This document shows, piece by piece, positions 11,709 through 22,189 of a stretch of DNA of 64,000 nucleotides. The stretch spans positions 186,001 to 250,000 of the forward strand of contig JAUTXW010004489.1 of NCBI GenBank assembly GCA_030620095.1, written 5' to 3'. Position numbers and translations under genes: made by a program. Numbering within the stretch: position 1 is the first letter of the stretch; every line of letters starts with the position of its first letter. Origin of the DNA: Kuschelorhynchus macadamiae. Lineage: Eukaryota > Arthropoda > Insecta > Coleoptera > Curculionidae. The notes beneath the pieces were generated by a model. That model saw only the letters and a program-made list of their open reading frames with translations, did no database searches and was not told the origin of the DNA.

Positions 11709-12017
11709 TGGTAGGATCTGTCATCGTTAACAGAACAAGAGGACTCTAACTGGCAACGGTGGATCCCAATCCTTTATCCAGAAGAACAAAGAAACCCCAT
11801 TTTGTGCATTGTGACGTCATCAACTTGGCAGAACACGCATCTACGGAAGGAATACATAGTGAAGCCCCTGGTAGAACTAACTGCTAAGAACACGACGAGT
11901 GATGTTTCTACTCTGTTTGTAAGTAACGAGTCATCACGTTTATTTTAAAAATAGTATTTAATTAAATACCTGTTCGACTTTTCAAAATCAATCTTACATT
12001 TTAGTAATTAGTAAAAT

Positions 12018-12191
12018 AATCAATTATTCTGTTAATTGATTTTCCGTTAAACTAATCAATTATTCTGTTAATTGATTTTTGTGTTTGTAAGTGTAACATC
12101 CGTATAATTTGTGTATAATCAGTTATTCTGTTAATTGATTAATTTTAAAATATTTTTTGGAATTATTTTGATCAGTTATTCTGCTGACTGA
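12018..12191 (+). promoter_or_regulatory. Four hairpin/palindrome repeats in the retroelement leader
   Basis: Four copies lie at 12018-12041, 12054-12077, 12117-12140 and 12170-12191. Each has two inverse 9-bp arms around the conserved loop TTCTG. Copies 1 and 2 read AATCAATTA-TTCTG-TTAATTGATT. Copy 3 changes one left-arm A to G, giving a G.U pair. Copy 4 has G-C at that pair and G-C also at the outermost pair. The arms contain TCAATTA/TAATTGA, so the elements could also be palindromic homeodomain-type DNA sites. Their position matches where gypsy elements keep regulatory or insulator repeats. Function is inference. Confidence 0.75.
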
Positions 12192-12358
12192 CCTCACGAT
12201 TACATTTATATTTTTATTATAACAAGAAATATTACACAGTTTTAATTTAATTACACTAACTGGTTAATAAGAACTGTTTATTTTACGTTGGTTGGCATAC
12301 TACTTTACGTACTGTCTATCAACACAAAAATATTATAACATTCTTTCGACAAAATAAA

Positions 12359-13127
12359 TTGGAAAAACTACATCATAAGAATCTTGACGATATTTTCGAG
12401 GAAAATATGGAATTTAATCCAAAACAAATAAATATTTTCTCCAGTATATCAACTAAAAATCGTAAATATTTCATTATTCCTCTCTCGTCTACCCCAGAAA
12501 CTGTCACACAACTTCTCTTTTACATTCTTTATATCGGTCAAGACGAACTTGACATCTCTTGTACCTATTTCGTTGAAAACACACTCGAACTTCCTATCCT
12601 TGAAATATTTTCGTATATTTTTGTAGACAAAAATATAAAATTAAGTATTTGCCAAAACATCACAAAAACCCCTAATGAAGACGAAATATCTCAGATCTTA
12701 GATCATTACCATCGCGGAAAAACCAACTTACATCGCGGGATTAACGAGACGTTAAGACGCCTAAAAGAAAAATACAATTAGCCAGGCATAATAAAAGCCG
12801 CAGAAAACTTTATTAAAAGTTGCGAAACTTTCCAAAAAGTAAAAATCTAAGCAGTCGCCTAGTCGTAACAGAAACGCCCAAAACACCTTTTGAAAGAATA
12901 AATATAGACATATTTGAATACCCGACTCGAAATTACACCCTAACAGTACGTGACGAACTAAAAAAATGTACACAAGCTTACCCTATAGAGGATAAGACAG
13001 CAAAATCTGTTGTTAATACACTTCTTGTATTTTTTCAACATTACGGAACCCCGTTAGGTATACATTGTGATTATGGCCTTTTATGGCCGATTATGGTGAA
13101 TTCAAAAACACCTTAATGAATGATGTT
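12359..13127 (+). pseudogene. Gypsy-like pol: integrase N-terminal half, interrupted
   Basis: The open frame from 12359 covers the RNase H-integrase linker and then the zinc-binding part of the integrase, with HYHRGKTNLHRGINETLRRL (H...H) and, in a shifted frame, KSCETFQK where the second metal Cys has been replaced by Phe. An in-frame stop (12779-12781) and a shift lead to the second open piece (12820-13116), which carries the catalytic core start INIDIFEYPT and the second Asp in a DYG context. A short local duplication of GATTATGG near 13068-13095 breaks the frame, and the gene is then cut by the foreign insertion at 13128. The remainder resumes at 17437. Confidence 0.88.
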
Positions 13128-14095
13128 CTCGAACGGGGTAATTTGTACTCGAAAAATTTTTTATTTGGGGTGCGAACATAGTCGATCCTCGATGAGTTTC
13201 CCCACCAGGGATGCCGTGTTCTCGAACGGGGTAATTTGTACTCGAAAAATTTTTTAATTGGGGTGCGAACATAGTCGATCCTCGATGAGTTTCCCCACCA
13301 GGGATGCCATGTTCTCGCGTTGCGTAGCTTGTACTGCCAAAATTTTTTAATTGGGGTGGGAACACAGCCTTCTTTTCTCGTCTGTCCCCTGCAGGGGCGC
13401 TGTGTTCCATTTCGTCATTGCTGAATAAGGAGTACAAACTACTTCCTTTTTGTCCTGTAGTTGTTTTGTTAATTTTTTTAAATACAGACCTGCGGTCCAT
13501 GTCATTGTTTAGATTGTCGTCGCCCTCGCAAATGGAAGCGAGGTCGACCCTGGATTCCCCATCCTGACTCTGTCTGGAGGGAGAGAAATCCATTTCAAAG
13601 AGGGATTCAGTGTATTTTTTATTTTTAATAGGTTTTTTTAATCTCTAACGCACTGTCATCGAAAATAGTGTGCAAAGTTTCGCGCGGACGGTTGTTATCG
13701 AGCAACATAGTTGAACTTGTATTTATTGTTTTACTTAAATGAATATTTGATAAGTTATATTGGGAATTATGGTTAATTATGGAAGAGTTTCTCGGGTATT
13801 CTCTTCCTCGGGGCACCTCCATGGAGAGGTCCTCCACGTAGGTGGCTCCGGAAAATGTATTAACTAAATAAGTCTTAAAAGAGTTGTCATGTTTTTTGTA
13901 ATGTTCGGGGGCAGTTTGTGACAAGCTTGACAAGCTTGTCAGGCACCCACCACTCACCCGAGGAACGTCTGGAAGTTTGTTCCCCTCGCCAGAGATAAGA
14001 GTGAGCTCATGCTCAATGAGGGGGACGGTGTTGCTGGGCAAATGGGAGACTGAGCTACCGTGCTTGGGAACCACGTCAGACGTTAAGGTGGCCAT
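13102..14095 (-). pseudogene. Protein with 31-residue tandem repeats, encoded by an unknown inserted element
   Basis: Two minus-strand frames make one apparent coding region. 14095-13625 (156 residues) starts MATLTSDVVPKHG and is Ser/Thr-rich and polar. 13593-13102 (163 residues) is in another frame and begins MDFSPSRQSQDG. The C-terminal part consists of tandem 31-residue units with the core MFAPQLKNFSSTNYPVREHG then IPGGETHRGS. Two units are almost identical, a third has diverged (PPQLKNFGSTSYATREHG), and the last is cut at the element edge. I do not recognise the family. It could be the gag-like product of an LTR element transcribed leftwards, or an accessory protein. The frame change near 13600-13625 could be a real break or an intron. 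Confidence 0.6.
13125..13403. repeat. 93-bp tandem repeat, three units
   Basis: GTTCTCG recurs at 13125, 13218 and 13311 with exactly 93-bp spacing, and GTTCC recurs at 13404. Units 1 and 2 are nearly identical over the full length and unit 3 is more diverged. As 93 is 31 codons, the minus-strand reading frame is kept. Confidence 0.95.
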
Positions 14096-17000
14096 TGGTA
14101 GTCAGTCAAAGTCCGGCCCTGCCAGACAAACAAATTAGGGAGCAACGGGAGTCTGTCGGGGTGAAGTCACTTAAAACTAAGAAACGTAACCCGAGTGGAT
14201 TCGTAGCTCTTAGTCTAAATGGTTATTTACAAAAATCGTAAGAATTTTGTTACTTATAAACTCCTGTTTTCTATGGCCTTAGCCGTGTGTAGGCTTTTCT
14301 AAGTCCGTACACCACTAAAAAATGTCACCTTTCGATCTCAAGTCGAAACGTCAAAAGAAAGCACTACGCACTGTCACTATTAGTGTTCGTGTAGGCACTT
14401 TAATGCTTTAAGTTATTTAGTTTATTGTTTATAGTTTATATGTTGAGATTTTACTAAAAGTTCGCTCAACAGTCTTTTGTCCTCACAACAAGTAATTGAC
14501 CACAATTACTTGAACTGTCTTTTTGCTCACTTTTTGTTTATAATCAAATAAAATCAAGATAACAAATCTCTCGTATTTGTTACAATGTCTTTTCAAAAAT
14601 CAAAGTTAAAACACTGTATACTGTGTCCAGTATAATCTTTACAGTTACAACTTTAAATCAAGATACAATAATTACTTAGCCTAAATGAACCAACTAACTG
14701 AATATCTTTTTATTTACTTTAAATAAAAATTAAGTGTTTATTTATTAATAATAAAGTAGTCAAAATTAGGTTTAGAATAATATGTGTATTATTTATGCTG
14801 GCAAAGCAAGATTAAAATAAAACTGAAAATGTTAGAAATTAAAATTTTCAAAATTAAACTCAAAAAGATATTCTTTTGAAGCTTGCCAATTTCCCTAATC
14901 TAATTATCCACCCGGGTCACGCCGCTTGGGATATTAGACGCGTTAATGTTTATAATATGTTAATATTTATAATAATAAATTAAAATTAATATTTTAGCAA
15001 AGTTACAGTTTATGATATCGTATTAATATATATACACAAAAATCACAAAATATGTATATCAGTCAAATCAATAAAAAGCACGGGTTTCTAAGTGTCCCTT
15101 AGAATAAACAATCCTCCTCAATCAGGAGAGATTGAGAACTTCAGGGACTGACGTGCTATGTCTCTGGAGGGATCGTTAAAAATTTTAAAAGATCGGATTC
15201 ACCAAGCGTACTTAAGTCTATAATCCTAATCTAACTTTTACAAGATCAAGTAATAATTTACATTTTGTTTAAACAATTAAGTTTACAATAATCAGAGAAT
15301 ATCCAAAATCGGTTAAGTCAAAATCAGATATAAAAAATTATGATTCGCCCAACTAACGGTAGATCACAAAATACAAATCAAAGTCAAAATATGTTACAAG
15401 ATCACAAAAATATGCAGTCAAAATCGGTAAGTTTAAAATCACAAATGTTATTAACAATTTATGAAGTGAGCAAATCAAAGTTATAAAAATATTATCAATT
15501 TTAAAAATAAGCAAAAGGTTAGCAGGTTTTATGTTTCAAAAAGTTTTCAAATTAGTGATACAATTTACGCCAGAAGCACAACAAAAACAAACACTATGAG
15601 CACTAGTTAAATTGAGCCTTTGGTAACTTAAATCTGAAACTTGATCTGGAGAACAACTGAGCTTAGAGAACGCTTAGAAAAAGGAGACCAGAGCCATAGC
15701 CTTACCTAGATCTTCCACACGCAATTTCGACAGCCAGTATTTTAGGTCTTCCAGATGCCTCCTACTAGGACATAAATCAGGAGAACCAGACTTAATTCCC
15801 GAGGACGATCTTCACGATCTAAGCCCTACTTGGAACCAATGTGCAAGGGAAATCACTAAGAGGGATTTTAAGAAATGCACTGTATTACACTGCTACCGGC
15901 GCTTAGGAGGACTTATGAAAATTCATTTATCACTCACGACTGACGTGTACTTGTTAACGAGACGAAATGCTAAAGCTTCAATTTTCTGGCCATTTTTATA
16001 TGTTTCTTGTGTCGACGTCACGGTTACACCTTTTTGTCAGCTCTGGACCAATCACGGCCATTCTAGGCGGAGTCCCGTCAACGAAACTGTCGACTTTTTG
16101 GTTCATTTTTCGGCAAGGATTTTTAGAGACAACATCTCCCGAGAAACTTTGAAGTCCTGTGGGAATGTTGTTTTTGAGTTATTTTTTAATTTTCGATTTT
16201 TCCCAGTAATAGCATAGCTTAATGCGTATTCTGGCCAAGTTTTGTTAATTTCTGATAACTTTTTATTTTTTCAAATAAAAAATTCGTACAGCTTTGAAAA
16301 TTTGTTAAACGATGTTTCTTTAGTAGTTATTTAAGCCTGTAAAAAATTGGATTTTTCCTATGTGTAGTTTTAGAGATTTTGGAATTATTCACCAGGACCT
16401 GGTGCTGTCCTTCCGAAGTCTATTTTCTGGTTTCCTATTGATTTTTTCATAAAATGTTTTCTTATATAAAAAGTTTCTTTTGTTAAGGGCTTTCATCCTA
16501 TGAAGGTCCCAAGTTGATATTTTGATTTTTGATTTTTTGTTTATCCGAAAATTCGGCTAAGTCCAAAAATGAAAAATGTTTCTTCCACAAAAGTTGTGCT
16601 ACAAATTTGATATTTGGATATGTTGTAGATTACTTCAATGGAAACATTTTCTTCCTAATGCCTTTTTACGCTAGGAGGTCGCGTTTAGGAGCTACGGACG
16701 TAGCATCCTTTTCTAGGTGTGGCATTCACGACGCTTACCTTTCTTCTTCCATAAGTTGGTCATTTCTTAATATTTTGATTTGGAATTTTGGTACAAGGTA
16801 GCCCTGAGGGGTCTCCTTCAGATAGTCCTTATGGCCCTTGATTGTCTTTTACAGAAAAAAATTTATTAAAGATTGAAATTGAAATTCTTAAAAATAACGT
16901 TTATGAACGGATTTTGATGATTCTTTTACTGAATTATTGCTTTCGACAATGGCTTTTAGGGAACGTAAAATTTTTGAAAAATATTTAGTTTTTGATTTTT

Positions 17001-17430
17001 GAAAAATTAAAACAGTTTTATTTCAGATGGAATTAGTTGGGATAAATGAAAGATTTTTATGTAAGCGTGAAGCGCATAAAAAACTGATCATTTTGACAAA
17101 GTTTCATTACGATATTTTAACTAAAAGTATTTTAAATTAATTATTATAATTATAGAAATTCTAGAATCGAGTAGACCAATACAAACTCGGCGTGGTTGAA
17201 TCTGATTGGCTCGAAGGTATGAGTTCTGTGTTTCTATTGGACGAATTTTTTCCATCGAACTTTCGAGATTAGGCGTGGAAATTCGTTTACATTCGATTTA
17301 TTTGATGCTCTAGAAGATGATTTCTAGGCCGGTTTCCATTGTCTGATATGTGTAAACATATAGGGATTCTTTTTCTTATTATTTGGCCTTATTTTTAAGG
17401 TATATTTTAATTTATTTAATTAAAAAACGT
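13128..17430 (-). mobile_element. 4.3-kb insertion of unknown class inside the gypsy-like integrase
   Basis: Integrase coding sequence stops at about 13127 and resumes at 17437, so everything between is a later insertion. The edges show GATGTT (13122-13127) and GATATT (17431-17436), a possible 6-bp target duplication with one change. On the minus strand the order is ~3.3 kb of non-coding sequence, then the repeat-protein reading frames, ending in the middle of a 31-codon unit. There are no TG...CA ends or TIR. It may be a truncated LTR element whose long LTR and leader lie at 14100-17430, but this is unproven. Confidence 0.6.
14096..17430. other. Non-coding part of the unknown insertion; possible leftward promoter
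   Basis: No reading frame was convincing. On the minus strand a TATAAAAA box lies at 16000-15993 and an arthropod initiator-like TCAGTC at 15943-15938, about 55 bases apart. A GGTTCCAAGTAGG sequence follows near 15840 and could be a primer-binding site after an LTR end. These would make 15850-17430 an LTR and 14096-15840 a leader for the repeat protein. Each clue is weak alone. Bases 15290-15480 are rich in repeated TCAAAAT/ATCACAAA words. Confidence 0.4.
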
Positions 17431-17436
17431 GATATT

Positions 17437-17951
17437 ACGACAATGACCTCTGTGAGCTTTACGATATCAAACTAACTTTCTCTAGCGTAGGACACCCTCA
17501 ATCAAACGGCTCTGTTGAGAGATTTCACGCGACACTTGGTAAAATGATACGAGCTAATCAAACTGAAAACCCTGACGAATACCCGTTTAATGTTCTTCCT
17601 TATGCAACTATATGTTATAACAATACCAAAAATAAAACGCATGGTTTTACACCTTACGAACTTATTTTCGTAGACACCTCATCTAGACCACCCGAAATCC
17701 TTTATAATGAAAAACGTCTTATTTCCAAATATATGCAAGATCTAAACAATCGCATGCAATACCTTTATAAAACAGCCCGAGCCAGAACACCTCTATGAAT
17801 ATAATGTAGGAGATAAGATATACATTAAAGAAATACAAATCAAGGACAAAAGCCAAAATAAATTTAACGGTCCATTCGAAATAATCGAAATTTTACAAAA
17901 TTCAGCAATTTTGATAAACCCCTTTGACAGACTGAAACCATACTATGAGTA
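17437..17951 (+). pseudogene. Gypsy-like pol: integrase C-terminal half
   Basis: This is the continuation of the integrase cut at 13127. It starts in the catalytic core with VGHPQSNGSVERFH, where Glu is the third catalytic residue, then HGFTPYELIF and the C-terminal GDKIYIKE...LKPYYE with a stop. A frameshift at about 17795 separates the open frame 17544-17798 from the tail. The end lies just before the env region, as expected for this family. Confidence 0.9.
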
Positions 17952-17966
17952 ATTTTTCTCTTCTAG

Positions 17967-19373
17967 ATTCTTGGCACTTTCAACAGCCACTCAGTCTCAA
18001 TACACTCTAACACCAATAAACAACACCTTAGGAATTTTCTTTCATGAAGAAGCGACCGTAAAAATCTCAAATGATAAATGGACTCTCCTTGTTTACAAAG
18101 ACCTCGGACCAATCAAAGAAACAATTAGTAATAATGACAAAATATTAAAAAGCTTATTAAACACTATAGACGAAGACGTACCGCGAATGAAAACCTTTAA
18201 GCCGCAAGTATAAACTCATGTTAGTCTCCTTAAACAAATATCAAACGCCGTTAACCAAAAGTACACCGAAATAATGACCGACACTAAACAGTACAAAGCT
18301 TTAACGAAACCATTCAAAAACTTCAAATTGATGAGGAAACCTTTAATAACGATATTAAAGAAATTCGCGAATCAATTATGGATATTTCCAATCATCTGAA
18401 ATTTTATCAATCACAACTCGATATCCCAGACTTGTGCGAATCACTAACAGAAAGTTATTCATTTATTGAAAATACTTTGAAAGATGTTATAAACGCTGTT
18501 ACATTCGCACGTTCAAAAATTTTGCACACTTCAATCATCACTCCATATGATTTAGTAGACTCATTAAAGCATATATCGCAGTCATTACAGGAGAATAATC
18601 TTCCCTTGCCGATATATTATTCAAGCGTAGCTCAATATCTCGACATAATAGAATTAAAGGCATATCAATTAGATACTAGAATAATTTTTGTACTAGAAAT
18701 ACCTTTAGTCGAACCTGAAAAATACACTCTCTATCACTTATATCCTATACCGATTCTGGATAATCGAACAGGCCTTCATCACATTTTGTCAATAACTAAT
18801 AAACTAATTGCGCGAAATGATGATTCTTTACTTTATACAACTATTCGCAATATGGAGTCCTGCAAACCACTAGGCCGTATGTTCATCTGTTCCAACATCC
18901 TGCCATACCCAATTGACACTGATGCAGTCTGTGAGGCTCAGCTGCTGAAGAGACTTGATCATCTACCCAGAACATGCCAAGTTTTAGTCATTCTTGCCAA
19001 AGACTATAACATTCAAGAAATCAGCCAGAATTTATGGTTGATAGCTGTTGCAGACCCTCTGCCCGTCACAATAAAATGTGGATCCAGAGATATAGAGAGT
19101 CAGATCATCAACACAAATATTTTAATGAAACTTCAACCCGAGTGTAGTGCCTTCGTCGAGAGTGCAACAGTTTGTGCCCAGAAATCAGTCGATATTTACG
19201 ACAACGTAACCTACAATTACCACCCAGTCAACATCCCTTTTGACTGCTGTATGCCAGAGAATATCCACTTACCAGATTTGAAGCCTCTGAAGCTAAATAA
19301 AATAGATGTAGAGGTCCTGAACATAGCCCAGCACAAGCTAAATCAGTATGCCGATCAGCTGGATCAAGAAGAA

Positions 19374-19381
<8 letters not shown>
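17967..19381 (+). pseudogene. env: Errantivirus-like env remnant, frameshifted and 3'-truncated
   Basis: An envelope gene follows pol, which marks the element as errantivirus-like. These Env proteins belong to the baculovirus F-like fusion group. Near 17950-17967 is a pyrimidine run ending TCTTCTAG, a plausible acceptor for the spliced env message. The first open part (17971-18213) ends at a stop and the frame changes. The second (18378-19381) covers the larger part and has the spaced cysteines expected of the ectodomain. The frame then runs into (TA)n at 19381, so the membrane anchor and tail are lost. With a frameshift and no anchor the copy cannot make a normal envelope. Confidence 0.8.
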
Positions 19382-19436
<55 letters not shown>

Positions 19437-19440
19437 TATA
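19381..19440. repeat. (TA)n microsatellite, 60 bp
   Basis: TA alternation with a single C at 19431. It sits exactly at the join between truncated env and the inverted LTR piece. Confidence 0.97.
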
Positions 19441-19605
19441 TGTTATATCACTCGACTTAAAATTCACTTTTTAAAAGATGTTTTTAATTACAAAATCAAA
19501 AATTAAACTAACAGTATATAAGCTTAAAAACGAATCATAATTTTATTTACAATTAACACTATTTATATGAAAGACGAATGCTGCGTCAATGGGAACTTGC
19601 TCTGA
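19441..19605 (-). repeat. LTR fragment, inverted relative to 11545-11694
   Basis: The + strand starts TGTTATATCACTCGAC, the inverse of the LTR end at 11694, and the match continues to about 19605 through GACGAATGCTGCGTCAAT. It carries an extra ~20 bases (TTTTTAATTA region near 19480) relative to the other copy. Beyond 19605 similarity becomes uncertain. Confidence 0.9.
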
Positions 19606-20124
19606 AGAAAGTATCAAGGATTACCGAGATCCTGAGAAGGGATCGTAAATCGGAACGTAATTCGTCTACTATTTTGTTATCATCGGCTGATAACACGAAC
19701 CGATAGTTCATAGATTAACATACCTTGCAATCGCGTACAAAAGCAGTGTATGCCGTCCTTACTTTAAAGAGTTGTATTTTGGGCTCCGGAAATAATATGG
19801 GCAAATAACGTCGGTTGAATTTAATTATAGTAGTCTAGCTATAATGTACTGGTCATCTAACCCCATGATAGTAATAATTATCGTGAAGTTGTTATTGTGA
19901 AAATACGTTTAATCAGCATAGACAAGTAAATATAATTATTTCGTTTTTTGTTTAGCATGAACCGTTGTAGATCGTCTTGATTTTATTTTAAATTTATTAC
20001 CGTGTTCCCGATAAGAATGCACGTGCACGATAGAGAACAGTGTGTGGTTTTCAAGTATGTAATTCTTTGTAAGCCTATTGTCGAAGAGAACTTTAATTTC
20101 TGCCAGAATACTATCCTTACCAAG
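19606..20124. other. No gene recognised
   Basis: This may be further LTR (U3) sequence of the inverted piece, since CTCGGTA-like words near 19620 resemble the other copy. No coding frame was seen. Confidence 0.4.
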
Positions 20125-20537
20125 ATGTCAAAATGTGGTTATTGTGAAACATCTGCACGCAGGCCTATGATCGTGTGTAGTGAAATATATGAAATAAAAT
20201 TTTATGGTGATTGTCCATCTCAGCTGAAGCATTAACGCTACAAATTTGTCGCATATGTAGTTTTGATATGGATATATTAAGTGATAAAATATACAAAACG
20301 CTGAACAGTAAATATGAGGAGATGGTTACTTATTTTTCAGAGAAACTAAACTTAATCAGGGATGATATGTTAACTTCTGTTAATGATGCCTTGACTGTTA
20401 AAGATGTAGGAGTGACTTCAGCACCCCATTTTATGTTATCCACTCGTACTTATGAAGAATCAGTTGCCTTTATACCGGATAAGAGAATTGTCATAAAGCC
20501 TAAAGATAGAGAACAGTTCAATTCTTTTAAAAAATAG
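20125..20537 (+). pseudogene. LINE ORF1 fragment with PHD-like zinc finger
   Basis: A frame starting MSKCGYCETSARRPMIVCS shows the C-x2-C ... C pattern of the PHD-like finger that opens ORF1 in many CR1/Jockey-type LINEs. It is shifted near 20215 and continues in 20211-20537 with CRICSFDMD and a long helical stretch, ending with the basic RIVIKPKDREQFNS typical of the linker before the RNA-binding domain. Sequence after the stop continues the family for a few codons. The rest of the element is missing because an oppositely oriented LINE begins at 20617. Confidence 0.65.
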
Positions 20538-20616
20538 ATATTATTCAGAATGTATTACCCGTCCAAGAAAGCTTATTCAAATTCAAAATGCCTTTATTTT
20601 GCAATAAAGAATAAAT

Positions 20617-22082
20617 TTAGAAAAAAAGTGTACAATGGGTGGTGCTGTTCGATTCTATCGTTTCTCCACAAAACCACCCCGGTGAAGTAATCAACGTGAC
20701 CACAATTATTGAGAACAAAAAAAATAAAAAACAAGTATTACAAAATATTTCACTCCACTGTCTAGCTCTGCTGCCGACTATCGAGCGTTTGACCTGTTTT
20801 TTAAATGTTAAGCTGCTGGTAAGTCTTCTTGTGGCAAGAGGGATACTATTAAACACCTTAACAGAGGTATATGAAAAAAATCTCTGGTAGATGGTAGTTC
20901 TGTGCTTGGGTACCTTATATGAGAAATTATACCGGGTTGTCAACATCAGTACCACGAATAAGTTTAAAATGCAAATACCCCGGTAATTCAAACTTACTTA
21001 TTTTAAATACAGTAGTTGCCATATGAGTTTGGTATCTTTCCTTTATACTCAATCATCTAGACTCTGCTATTTTTTCACTAATGTGATCATATTTACGAAG
21101 ATATACGAAGATACCCAAATAGCAACACCTCAGTCTTGCTTTCATTAAGGACCAGATTGTGCGCCTGATATACAAGAGAAATTTTAAGTAAGTCTTCATT
21201 TATTTTGGAGACTGCGTCAACATTATAGAATGAAAAGTATATCTGTGTATCATCCGCGTATTGATGCACAGAACAATATTTAATATAAGAATATAAGTCA
21301 AAAGTGTAAATTCAAAAAAGTACAGGCCCCAGCACGTTTCCTTGAGGAACACCCTTTTTAATTACAATTTCGGTTGAATTTTTACCCTTTAGACAAACTC
21401 TCTGCTGTTGACCTTCCAAGTAAATTTTGAAAAATGATACTGCTGTTAGGCCAAGCCCAACACGTTTTAATTTATTACACAAAGTAGCATGGCAAGTCGA
21501 TTTGTTTTCATCACTAGCTAGATAGATGTCATCAGTGACCTTTAGTAATGCCGTGGTAGTGCTATGATGTGCGCGAAATTCAGATTGTATAGAAAGAAGA
21601 ATTAAATATTTTAATAAAAATGCATTGAGTTGGGAGAAAACTATTATTTCTAATATTTTGGAAGCCGTGGAAAGAATACTAATAGATCTAAAATGGCCAA
21701 GTTCTGTTGGATTGTTGTTTTTTGGAATCGGAATAATATTTGCATTTTTTCATTGCACGGGGACTGTAGACAATACAAGACATTTATTGATTATGTATGT
21801 TATATGCTGTACGGCATAAGGAAATACTACAGACATCATTTTTAAGCTAACATTATCCGGTCATACATAATTGGACTTAGTTTTGTTGAACTCCTTACTA
21901 ACATCATCTTCATCCACTTCCGAAAAGCTAATATCTATATCGAATATACCTGTATACTTATAATTAATATCTAAAACAGAAGTGGCGGAATTAGCAGGAA
22001 CGCTATCATTAAAAAAATTGTTAAAAATGTTTGGGTCGGAAAAATCCGCTAGCGCAGGTTCCTGTGTAATGTTATTTTTCAT
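20617..22082 (-). pseudogene. LINE ORF2, RT to C-terminus, with stops
   Basis: Reading leftwards from 22082: the endonuclease-RT linker (with DPNIFNNFFNDSVPANS), RT with IPIPKNNNPTELGHFRSISIL, a damaged region where motif A should be, motif B KKGVPQGNVLGPVLF, the catalytic block encoding QYADDTQIYF (near 21265), and the C-terminal tail in frame 20991-20617 with SVKVFNSIPLATRRL. Several stops and shifts break it. The endonuclease is missing at the 5' side. It is the reverse orientation of the LINE fragments on either side and of a different subfamily. Confidence 0.85.
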
Positions 22083-22189
22083 CTTAGTTGCATTGAACGT
22101 TCTTGGAAGTCGTCAAACTGGGGGGTTTTAAAATCTTTTGTTCTACCTTGACTACAATCAAGAAATTGGTAAGTTAAAGGATTAGTTGA

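Larger units (their letters stand above)
11467..19605 (+). mobile_element. Gypsy/errantivirus-like LTR element, deleted, interrupted and with one inverted LTR piece
   Basis: The layout reads LTR piece (11467-11694), primer-binding site, leader with hairpin repeats, integrase, an insertion of a foreign 4.3-kb element (13128-17430), integrase continuation, env, a (TA)n array and an inverted LTR piece (19441-19605). The gag, protease, RT and RNase H genes are absent: the leader passes almost directly into the RNase H-integrase linker near 12310-12360. The primer site and env place it with the Drosophila gypsy/17.6/297-type endogenous retroviruses. The element is non-functional. Confidence 0.85.

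Noticed and set aside
15915..16217. 100-codon + strand frame
   Set aside because: No family features; it lies in the non-coding part of the unknown insertion, opposite the inferred transcription direction.
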